This document shows, one piece after another, positions 24,118 to 36,100 of a DNA stretch of 64,000 nucleotides. This DNA comes from Meandrina meandrites (taxonomy: Eukaryota > Cnidaria > Anthozoa > Scleractinia > Meandrinidae). Positions within the stretch are counted from its first letter, which is position 1, and each line of letters starts with the position of its first letter. Made by a program: the position numbers and the translations under genes. Where the stretch lies: positions 15,407,022 to 15,471,021 of the forward strand of contig OY855913.1 in assembly GCA_963693305.1 (NCBI GenBank), read 5' to 3'. Under the pieces are notes generated by a model. It was given only the letters and a program-made list of their open reading frames with translations. It was not told the DNA's origin and made no database searches.

Positions 24118-27100
24118 GTAAGTAGATTATGAACAAAATGAAGAATTTTTTTTCAAACTGTACAGCTAGTGATTTTCAGTAACTGATGGTAAATCACTTC
24201 AAATTGCAGTCACAATATTTTATATCCTACAATTTCTTTTGTAGGAGAAGCTTTTTAAGTTTGAGGAGTATTGCAACCTGGCAAAGGCACTTGTTGTGGA
24301 AATTAATCGAGTTATACAAAGATTGGAGAAACAGAGGTTCCCAAAAACTGTTCAGGGAATAAAGGTTGGTCTATATTGGAAGTGATAAGAATGCAGAGAG
24401 GTTCTTGTACAGCTTCATAGCCATCTTGCACGCATTGTACCATCTGCATGGATTGTGTACCCAACCATATTGCTACTATTGGTCTGCAATGTGTGCAAAG
24501 AGCTACAGCTATGAGTTTTCTGCACACTCATTGCATGCCTACCGGTATATAATATTTTTTATGATAATAGGTCTGCAATGGATACAAAGGGCTACAGCCA
24601 TACAGTCCTCTGCACACATTGCATGCCAATAATGCTAGTATGATAGGCCTGCAATGTGTGCAAAGAACTACAACTACATAGCTCTCTGCACACATTGAAT
24701 GCCTATAATGCTAGTATCATAGGCCTGCAATGTGTGCAAAGGGTTACAGTTACATAGCTCTCTGCACACATTGCATGCCTATAATGCTAGTATCATAGGC
24801 CTGCAATGTGTGCAAAGAACTACAGCAACAAAGCCCTCTGCACACATTGTGTGCCTATCATTTTAGGTGTTATTTTCTTGTCTAAGTCTGGGAAATTCAT
24901 TACAAAGTTTCGTCTTGTTTTGACAATGACTGCTGTGTTGTTATGTCTAATAAAAATTGTTTTTGAAATAAATTCAGCTGATCAGTCAGTATGACCAGCG
25001 AAAAATATATTTTCTGATCAGTGAATAGTTTAAAAAAAAAAGTGAGGGAAGTTTTGTTTCTCTCAGGGTTGGCAACCCTGAGTGAGTAAAGTTTTACCGG
25101 TAAATAACTTAGTGTTGGAAATTTCTGATAATAAAATATTCCAAAGATGATTTTCACATTTTGTTATTGTACCATATCCAGGAGCTGATTGTTGATTACA
25201 ACCGTTATCGCATAAGTGAATTTCCTGACATGGAAGCTTCCAGACACTCGCTGAAAATGGTCTTCCGTGAACTCCAGGTACATTGAAATGTATCCTTCTC
25301 TAGTGTTCTAGTAGAAAAAATATAAACCTCTTCACTCCCTCTCCAACTAGTAATCACAATACTAATGTAGAATTTGGTAAATTCATGAGACTTCACATGT
25401 GGGCTTACATTTATTCAAGGAGCTTTTTCTTGGACTTTATCAATATTATTCTGTTGGTTTTATAGTTGGTTACTCTGTCAATTGTAAACTCACACTGGGA
25501 CTACCACATTAAATTACTTTACATTTGAAATTTTTAGTTTTGGATATGTGTTTCTGATAAATTCACATATCCAATTGAACACTTCAACCTTATTTTATTT
25601 TGTAAAAACAGCATTGTTGTTTAGAAAAATGCCACAGTGCAGCTCTACATGATACAATTAACCTGGTTCTGTATTGTAATAACATTGTTATTGTTGAATC
25701 ATTTGTCTATTAGGCACTTTACGGCCCCATGGCAACCTGGCTAGAGTTTCCTTTTGAATGTAGTCCCCGGGAATTAGAAGTGGTAAGACTTTTAAGTGGT
25801 CAACTGTAAAGTTTTTCATGTGTTTATAGTCAAATTAGAAAATTGGTGAAGAAATTATTTATAAGTATTCATGCAACAATGTAATACAACTCCCACAATG
25901 TTGTGGATGAGTTCTAAAACATGTTTCAAAAGATGATTTGCCAGAAAAAATGCTGGATTGCAAACTTTGCCATTCAGCAACTTTTTTCATGCATGTCCTA
26001 TAACCGTTTTTCCAACTTCAAACGCCCATTAAATTTCACACTTAAAGTGCCTATGAAATGAAAAATGAAGCTATTAAAAAATAAGCTTATTGAAAAGGCC
26101 TTTCAAAGCAAAGAAGGGTGGCGTTTTTCTTTCGGCGATATCTTTTTTCCTCCCAGAGATATTCAAGTTTCTTCTAATATGCAAATTAGGTACTGATGAC
26201 GTCACAAGTTGTGTTTGTGAGGGTCAAAACACAAAACCAAGCATATCTCTGGAAAGAATGAAGCAATGCAATGGAAACTTTGCATGGGCATTTAACCCCA
26301 TATAATACATGACATGGTGCATAATTTAATGTTGCCATGGCAATAGTCTTGGTTCCAGTCTCTTTCCTCTTTAATTCAAATTTAACCATTTTTCACCTTA
26401 CAGGGCAAAATCCTTAGCTCTTTTTGAAAAATATACAACGCTTGCACTACACTAGGTCTCCTTATCAAACTAAAAGAAGCAGACAATCTTTGTTGAAGAT
26501 CAAATACAGGAATTATCATTTCTGCATGACAGAGATCTGGACCCAAGTGTGTTGCCATAGCAACATCAAAATATACACCGGCTGGTGTATTTGTTTGGGT
26601 GCAACAAGCTTGGCAAGTTTAAAGTAGATTGTCCAATTATTACCAGAGATATTCTTAATTTTGTTTTTTGAGCCTTAAACTTCACACCCTGTGACGTCAT
26701 CAGTACCCAATTTGCATATTATAAGAAACCTGAATATATCAGAAAAAGAAAAACGCCATACTTCTTTGCTTTGAAAGGCCTTTTAAATGAGCTTATTTTT
26801 TAATAGCTTGATTTTTCATTTCATAGGCACTTTAAGCTAGTAACCTTTATCATACTTTCATTGTGCACATTCCATTCCATTTATGGCAGTCATTTCGTAC
26901 TACCATCTTTTTTTACTGGCATGGTCACGTGACAGGTTTCTGCATGGTGTCAATATGGTTTGTGTGTGTTGTTTCTTAGGTGTTCCGAGTTTAATATTAT
27001 TATTGTTATTATTATTTTTTTTCTGATAGTCATGGACAAGGCTTGTTGAGACCCAGGATAACTACAACAAGTCGCTGAGAATTGAACTAACCAGGTTAGT

Positions 27101-30100
27101 CAGGATTTTAAGACAATTTTGTGAGATTTAAACTGATATGAAGATCGAACAAAACCAGGAAATAATCGTTCGAATCTTCAGGAAAACACAAACGGAATGC
27201 CCGAAGCTAAGGCTGCAGAAAACTACCGATAACAAAATAAATAAAAACAATAAATGGAAATTTGCAGTGGCAGTGGCAGTGGCAGAGTTGCTCTTTATCC
27301 ACTGTTTCCAGGTCGAATTGGAATTTAGAAGTGTTGGTTTTTGTGGAGGAAGGAAAACCCTTGTAGCAGGGACAAGAACCGTCAACGAACTGATCAAAGT
27401 TTGCCAAAATGGAAGCGTATTGTGAAAGACATAACTTGTTTTTGTCCGTTATTCTTCAGGCTTGAACAGATGTATCAAGTTGCGGAAAAGATACAAAAAG
27501 AGGTCAGTAAGAGAATACTGTTTTATGAAAAGTGAAGTGTTTTTTCCCTTTTGTTCTCCTTTGCTATTCTGGGCCTGACCTTTGATTGAAAGACTGACGG
27601 CAGCCAATCAAATTGCGAGTTTCACATAGTCAGTCACTGCATTGTGACAATTCACGGTGTAGCATTGTTTCGCTACCGTAAAGTTTCGAAAGTAGCCATC
27701 GTCCGAAAGTAGCGATACTGAATTTCCTGGTTGTTAGTAAATTTCGTAAGTAGTGCGATTGGTAGCAAATCCCGAAATACCGACCCACCCCTCCCCCACC
27801 CGAAAGTGCAACTTGGCTTGTTATCGTTATTATGAGAAACAGTGGAAAGATACATCAGGCTGTACCAAATGATAGTTTGTCTTAAATGACTTTTATTCCA
27901 AATGCAATATATCACTGCTTAATGGACAAGATTTATCCCCTCCAGTTCTCTACATATGTTGAAAACATTTTTATTCTAAGATAGGGCGGACCACGTATTC
28001 TAGTTTCCCGAAAGAAGCGAACCCTCAGAGGTTGGGAACCTCCGAAAGTAGAAGTAGAAAAAGACTGCTAAATCCAAGAGAGTTTCAAACCTTGAGTTTG
28101 TGACTTGAGTTTTGTGATAGATAGAAAATAGGTAACCCGGCTTTGCTCTTGTTTTTATTAACAACTCATTGCCCTATTTTTGATGCCGTTGCTAGGCAAC
28201 CCTTGTTGACGCTTCACTGGATGACATCGAGGAGAGAATTAAATCTGTAAGTACAATATAAAAACTAAATTGCTGTTTAAGGTTTAAAAAAGAATTCATG
28301 TCGGTTCCAGGTAGCTTATCAGTTCTGGCGCTTTGGTCTGCGTAGCAAGTGACTTGGAGTTCTGCTACTCCCCTCCCCCTCCCCTCCCCCCCACCCCCTG
28401 ATTGCGATGGTAATCTGTCACAGGTTAAACCCAGTAGTTTGTCAGTTTACCCTACGAATTTGACACCGGAATCCTACGAACTTGTCCTTAAGGCCCCGCA
28501 CATCCCACATTTACCTTGAAAATTGTATTGTAAGATTCGTACAAGCCACCTTAACTGGACAGACGTACTTACAAAGGTTGGTGCAAGCGCCACTCACCTA
28601 AAACAGAAACATCGGGGAACCGAGTTGTGATGAAAAGAGGGCAGTCGGCTATCAACGTGTGCCTTAACAAATAACAGTATCCTTTTTAATGTCTATAATC
28701 TTTGCACTGTTATGCCAGACATCGTACAGTGTTTGTTCGATGCTGACCCATTTTTTTCTTTTCATTCATTCTTAATCACAGGAGGAAGAAGTTGGTGAAA
28801 CTATTGATAATGAGACCCGAAGGAAACACTTCTACCAAATTGAAAAGTCGCTTGTGGTAAGTGAATTGTATTTTTTTGTCTCTTACCTCTCTTACTCAGC
28901 TTATCGACAAGTAAAGACGATTTCAAAATGTGATGCTTAGTCTAAGGAAAGCGCTTCAAATCTCAACGAAAGCACTGAGTTCTGTACTCCCTGAAAAATA
29001 TATTGGAGAAGTTGGTATATAGTAAAAATGAATTTTTTTTCTGAGAAGAATAAGACATCATGTCTTTTATAGACGTTCAACGCAATTAACGAAAACGTTG
29101 TTTTAAGGGCGTCGAAAGTGTATAAAAGACGTGATATCTTATTCTTCTCGAATTTTTGGATTTGATGGTTTGTTTCCTCAACAAACCAGAAATATCCAAA
29201 ACTTGAACAATTTCAAACCGCTTTCTTCATTGAACGCATCAGAGAGTTTCCGTTGAACAACCAAGAAGTAACTTCTTTTCGATTGTGTAAATTTTCATGT
29301 ATCATTGGAGGAAAGTATTAGAATTGGAAATATATTTTTTTAAATTGTCGCCAACATTTGCTGCTCTTGTGGAGTGTCAGTGGATCACATTCTGTTAATG
29401 TTCTTTTATTCAAACCTTTCAGATGTTCGAGTCCAGTATCAAGCACATGATATCCGGTGTGGACATTCTTATTGCTGGTCGCTACTCCCGAGCTGAGGAA
29501 CTCAGAATCAAGTTAGTGAGATAAACATTATTTTAATTCATGCAGTAACAAGAAATAAAACTATGAAATAAATCCCTGTTGCTTGCGGATAGTCTGCCAC
29601 GTTTTTAGTTTAGCTTAGATTAGTTTAGTTTAGCTGTAAATTTGCCCTTGGGATTTAGACTACATCCTGCAGACAAATGCCGGTATGGAAAACAGAACTC
29701 GGAACTGTTTGGATGGACAGGCCCGAGTTCAAACCCTAGCTGGGGGTCATTGTGTTGTGTTCTTGGGCAAGACACTTTACACTCACAGAGGCTCTCTCCG
29801 CCTTGGAGTATAAATGGGTATCGACAAACTGGAGGGATACCCTGTGATGGAGGAGCACTCCATCTTGTTCCAGACGAAGTAGCAACGCTTCTAGTCACTT
29901 AGCCTGCGTGCAGCCGTCTCCTATTTCGGAGACAGCTGCACGCAGGCTACGAGTCGCTTCGTGCTGCGGAAACGAGCATCAAGTTTTTCCCATCTTGAGG
30001 ATTTGAAAGGAAAATATCTTAAATCTGCCATGTACTCGTATTGTTTTCTTGTAGGGTTCAGTCCATTGAAAGGCGCTGGTCAGAGATGAAGGATCGCCTG

Positions 30101-33100
30101 GAAGCACGTTCCACTAAAGTTCTCACTTACCAGACCTTTAGCACGACAGACGGCAAGAAAATGAAACTGGAGTTACCTGTAGAAAAAACTGTCGTGTCCA
30201 CAGAGGAAACAACACCCAGTTCAGAGTATCCCGACGAGGAGGGGGTCAGGACGAGAAGGAAAGTCATAACAATCACAAAGAGAACCTATCGCTCCTCAGG
30301 GGGTACCCCCACGGAAACAAGGACGACTGTTGCTCGCATCATGTCAGCTGAGGGCTTAAATGACGGTATGTAAAGAAGATATGAAAACATGGGCTCGATC
30401 AAAACGTCTCTTGAATTTTTGAAGAGTACTGTGAGTTTGGTACTAACTATTTTTTTTTTAAAAAAATCGCAGACACGAACGAAAGCGGTGTGTCGCCCCA
30501 GGGCCGTACTCGGGTGAAGATGAAGTTCGGCGCTGAGGAGGGAACTGGAGATAAGTCACAGCGGTTAGAGGCAATGCTGATCTGGATAAGAGAAACAAAG
30601 GTATGGATAATCCAACGAATGTAACAAGCAAGTATCTAGTTAGCTGGGAGAGAATTTGACTTTCTTTGGAAATAAAATTGTTACGTCACCATGCCGCAAT
30701 GGCTATACGTCGACCAACAACCTTCTGCTGACCAACAAATTTCATTCGTGGGCTCAGTCTATTCGAAGAAAATATAACGTGTTTCTTGTTTTTATAAACG
30801 AAGAATCCTCTAGAATTGTAATTTTTAAACTGCTTTGAAAAAATTCCAACAGTTTAAATTCTGTCTGTTCTTCACAAAGATTTTTCTATTTCTTCTTTAA
30901 TTCCTTCCACCGGTTAAAGTCAATACGTTTAACACCTACGTTACTTTGAATTTCCACAGTTTTGTAAAGTTAAAACTGAGTTTAAACTAAGTCTTTACGG
31001 AAATTTTCTTGTATCGTCGGCAACAGCAAGGATAATACCATGTTTAGGCAGGTGTTTTCAAATTGTTTTCGGTTGTTGCACACAAAACGACGTTGAAAAG
31101 TTTTCCGTAAAAACGCAGATTTTGTGATGAGGAATTCGTATGAAGAATGGAGAAAATACGACGATATACCTGAAAACGTGATAACGTTTACAAATGCAAC
31201 GATTTCCTCTCATAAGATAACTTTTATTTTCAGAAAAACACTTTTCTTGATATTTCGCCAGATTAATTGGTTGAGCGAAGATTCTTGTTTTCATATAATC
31301 CAGGCAGATTTTCAAAATGTTACTTTGCCGTAATTTATTGATAATCTCGACAAAATATTATCCATTTCCATATTTGCGGTTATCCTCAGTGAAGTTGTTT
31401 ATCTTGACAGAACGAACATTACCAGCAGGTACCCACTGCAGAAGTGTAATTACTTCTCGGTTATGCATTCATTTAGTTATTCTAACTAACCGTTTTGGCA
31501 AAGCCAGTGACAGGTATAAATTTTGCAACACAACTGGCGACAAGATGTCGTGTCGTTGCACGTACGTGTATCGTTCCAGAGAAACTTCCACAGACAACTA
31601 TAGTATTATGCTTGGCTGTAAAAACATTATGCCTCTCTTGGATTCAAAAACGCTCTATCGCAAAAATCAGGTATTATTCTTTTACACCTCGCGTCTTTAA
31701 GATGTTCTTTCTTAGCAGAAAATTTTAACGATGTTTATTGACTATTGAACCCCTAATGTTACCAAACTGGGCTTGAAATTAACTCTGGTCTATTTGTAAC
31801 GAGTGTTTCGCACTTCTGTTAGCATTTAAATAACCAAGTGTAATAAATTATGTCGGGTCATAAACTGCATGGAAAGGTGCTTTGCAGTGGTTAAGTAAAA
31901 AGAGTCGTGTAAATATGTAAAACTGGTTGAATTACGGCTCAATACGTATTTTGGCGCTTTGTGCGGAAAGGAAATCTCGCAATTTCTATTCCTACAGGCG
32001 TATCTTAAGCAATCTTCAGTTAACCCTTGTACTTTGTCTGCTTGTGTAACCACTCATAAGTTCGTTTCTATTTTGCACAGGACGCCATAGAAAAGGAAGA
32101 CTTTGGTTTGGATTTACCATCTGCACAGAGACACCAACAAAACCACCATGCACAACACGATGCAGTGCTCGCCTTCCAAGACGAACTTGATAAAATCAAA
32201 AAACTGGAGGTCAGATTTGCTATTTTAACAGTACATAAATGTTGTACGAATTATCGAAACAAAATTGTTCCTCAATCGCAATCTTTAACGTACTTGTTAC
32301 ACTAACTGAGAGCTGAGAATAAAACATCAATCCTCCGTACGAAAAAAGATGGATGGCGGCTGTACATTTCATCACAACACCTTGCAAACCTACAACACAG
32401 CCAATAAAGTGCACGGAGAGCCACCTTTCTGCGAAATTCACCCTTGTACTAAAGACATTGTTCATGCAGAGTTTGAAGTTTTTAGAGCTCTTCTGTGGTT
32501 TTACCTTATGGGCGTTTTCGCGCGCTAGGAATTATACGCAAATGTACCAGTCGCCATCTTTATCGGTACGGTGGATTCCCGTTACTCTATACCGGCCGTA
32601 TAGAGCGTTTTCACTCATGTGACGAGCGGCCATATTAGTTTACTAAAATATACATAAGAGAAGAGTTTAATTCTCGGAGGAATGGATTGGTACACCAATG
32701 TGGCCGCCGTTTCTTTGTTTTGGAACACCAATATGGTTGCCGTGACGTCATATAAAAACGCTCTATTGTTCTGCTAATGCCATTTCTGGAAATTTGGTGG
32801 TACATCAATCGGTGGTACATTTGATACTGCACGGAGAAATAAGTTGTCAAATTGTTTATGCCTTAGAAAAGGTCAATACGGGTGTTTATTCTGCATAGTT
32901 TTATGATAAACTGGCCTGTAACGGTACACGCTGCTCGGCCTTGCCCTGCCTAAAGACAGTGGTTAAGTTGACCAGCGGCATCTGAAATCTTCATGTAATA
33001 ACAGCAGTGAGGCTTCACACCGTAATCTATTTATTCCGTTTTAGGCTGAGGACAGAAGTCTTCATGACAAGATCATAGAAATCCACGAAGAATACGCAGC

Positions 33101-36100
33101 CCTTGTGGTACGTGCTTTTGTTGCTATATTTGTTGCCTTCTGCGATTCAGTTCCAAACAACAAGCCATTTTAACTTGATCCATAAAAGTGATATCAGCGC
33201 TTTACAGCCCCCAAAGTTATCAACACCGTGGGAGTTCATCCTGGTTTCTGTAGCATGATGGCATGTTGCAGACTCCATCGTAGGTTGCACCCTCCCCTCC
33301 CCCCGACAGTATTTTATCGGTTTACCCTCACGGTTTACCAGTACCCATTTCTTTATTCACGGTTGAAGAGAGGCATTGAAAGAGTCAAGTGCCTAGCCCG
33401 AGAATACAATACAATGATTCCAGCCAACCCTCCGGGGCTCCTGCCGTACCAATGTTAGAAAACATTACCAACAAAGAGTAGCATTTCTAACATCCTTTAT
33501 TTGGTTCGTCACGCCATCTTTTCGATAGCGTGATGAAGGATAGCGTGACAAGCCGTTGGGCGCGCTTGAAGTATCTAAGCTGATTTCAAACCATTATAAA
33601 GAACGTTTAACGTTTTCTTGTTATTGTTGAATTTATTATTGAAGTGTATGTTTTGTATCTTGTAGAAAAGTTCTGTGAATCGCATTAATTATCTGAAGAG
33701 TCTTGTCGCCTTCATGAGCGAAGCCACCAAAGAGTTGATCTGGATGAACCAACGAGAGGAGCCGGAGGTGTCACGTGACTGGTCCACCACTGATCTCGAC
33801 ATAGAAGATCTGCAAGCTCATGGAGAGGTATGAATGACTCTTGTGCTTAGAAGGGAGGGAGGGGTAGTGAGTAAGAATATATTGCTCAAAATTGCGATTA
33901 TCTTTTGTTCTAGAATCTTGAGTTTGACGTTCGGGAGAGAGAACCACACTATAACATGCTATTAACAAAAGGCGACAACTTGATACAGACAGAACACCCT
34001 GCACCAGGCCCAATCGAGGTGAGATTAGAATCGTTGATGCTACTAAAGAAAATAAGACCATATGTGGACCGATTAAACTTTAGTGTTACAATTGCTTGAA
34101 TTAAAGCAGTCCTTCCTTATCAGGTCGTGGAGCAAAGCGAGTAAGGCCGGAGAATGCTCAGCCACGTTTTCGTTTCTTTGCTCTAACCAAGAAGGGAAGT
34201 TTTATTGATTCTTTTCCAACTCTATGTAGGCGTACCTGAATGCCATGCGAAGTCAGTGGTGGTGGCTAAACCAACTTCTGATCGCCTTCCAGCAGCACGT
34301 TAGGAACGCAGAAATGTACCAACAGGTTCGAATAGTATTATAATGCTTCAACACCTTAAAGTTTTAAATCAACTTTTTTAAATATCACGGTGATATCTTT
34401 TTATTGGTTTTCCGCGGCATTGCTTAGCGACTCGAGAACCAAGTTACTCAAAAAAGCGCAGGCGTCAAAAGTAGGCACGTGACGATAAATGTTTTTTAAA
34501 GATTTAGTTGAAAGAAAAATGGCGATCCCAAAAGTTCATTACTACTTTTAAATCTCCTTGCTTTTCGCAAATAACGTCAGGTTTTCAACTATTCGTGTGG
34601 CTTTATGCTAATTACTATAATAACCAATTCAACTGTGTTTCTTTTTTATTATGGTATAGTATTTCCAAGACGCACATACCACAGAGCAAAAGATGATTCG
34701 GTTAGTTGAACAACTGAATAGTGAATATGATGTACAGAATATCTCCACACGTGATAGCGCTGAACAGGCTTTGAACAGCCTCACGGTAAGTGCTGTACAA
34801 CTTGAAGACTGAATGTTAAGCGCTTTGAATGTTCAAATCAGTGTTGCCCCTGGGAAGTGCTGCATACGTCAACAGTCATCCACAACTTGCTTCTCTTCAT
34901 CTTGCTTCCCTTTAATCTGCTAATACATATTCATCAGTACCTCCCACCCTACCTCCTAGTCTCCTTAGAAGCCGCTTTTTGGGGGGTTGTCACGCAGGAG
35001 GTTGCGTGACACCCCCCCCCCCCCCCCACAAAAAAAAAAAGAAAAAACGGCTGCGAAGGAGACAACCTTCCTCTCCCCTCTCTTCCATTCACTCTCCAGC
35101 TTAACTTACCTCCACTTGCACATAAAAATAAAATTCTGTTTAAAAAAACTCCTGGAAGTCCCGTGTTGAGTTATTGGTATAGAATGAGCAATCTTTTGTG
35201 TATTTCCATTTCTCATTTTCTAAAACTGAACACTGCGTTAGCCTCCTTCGCAGACGTTCTTTTGGCTCGTCACGCAATCTTTTCTAAAGATTGCGTGACG
35301 AACCAAAAGAACGTATGAGTAGGAGGCTAACTCTGCGTTGAATAACTTAAAGTTTCGAGAATAATAGCACTTGTTGATTTCGAATTTTAAAGCAGGCGTT
35401 TCCTCGCGCTATTTCCGGGTAGTTAAAAAAGTTCATCATATGTGGACCGATTCAACTTTAACAAAATTGTGACAAATGTAAAATTACTGTCACAAAATGT
35501 TTTGAATAAATTGGTCTTCTTTCTGAGTTCCTTTTTGAGGGTAACGTGAGCTTTTTAAGAAAGTTTTCGGAGGCTCTCCTTCAGATATTTAATAATATTT
35601 TTCATTTTTCTTGGAATAAGGATCAGCCAATGATCACAAAGAGGTGGAACCTGTTTATATTCCCGATCCTCTACTGCGACTGTTTTTTTTTTTTCATTTA
35701 TTTTTAACAGGAAATAAAGTTTATTCTTGAGGTTGTTTCTTTCTTAGAGTGGTTGCTTTTTTGGGGGTGGGAGGGGGTTTGCTTCTTGCAGGAGTGACAT
35801 TTTACCACCTCACAAATGAGCAGCAAACGTGTATTACACAAACTATATCAAAGTTCAGAAGTATCATAGAACAAAGCACAATCCCAGGAGTTGTGCTGCA
35901 ATTAACTGGTATATTAACTAGTTCAAGGGCGAGTAGCAACTCACTGCGACATGTCGTCATCAGCTGTCACCTGCGGCGATAGAAGAAAGTGGACAACAAG
36001 TTGGCTTCTATTAATATTAGTATTCAGGCGCTGATTAAAAGCATTTTTGCGTCGTTGCTTAGTTTCAGTGACTCTCTTCTTTGTAATTTTTGCGTCAAAT

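Noticed and set aside
29620..29902. Paired frames on both strands at the SINE
   Set aside because: Both are translations of a non-coding SINE.
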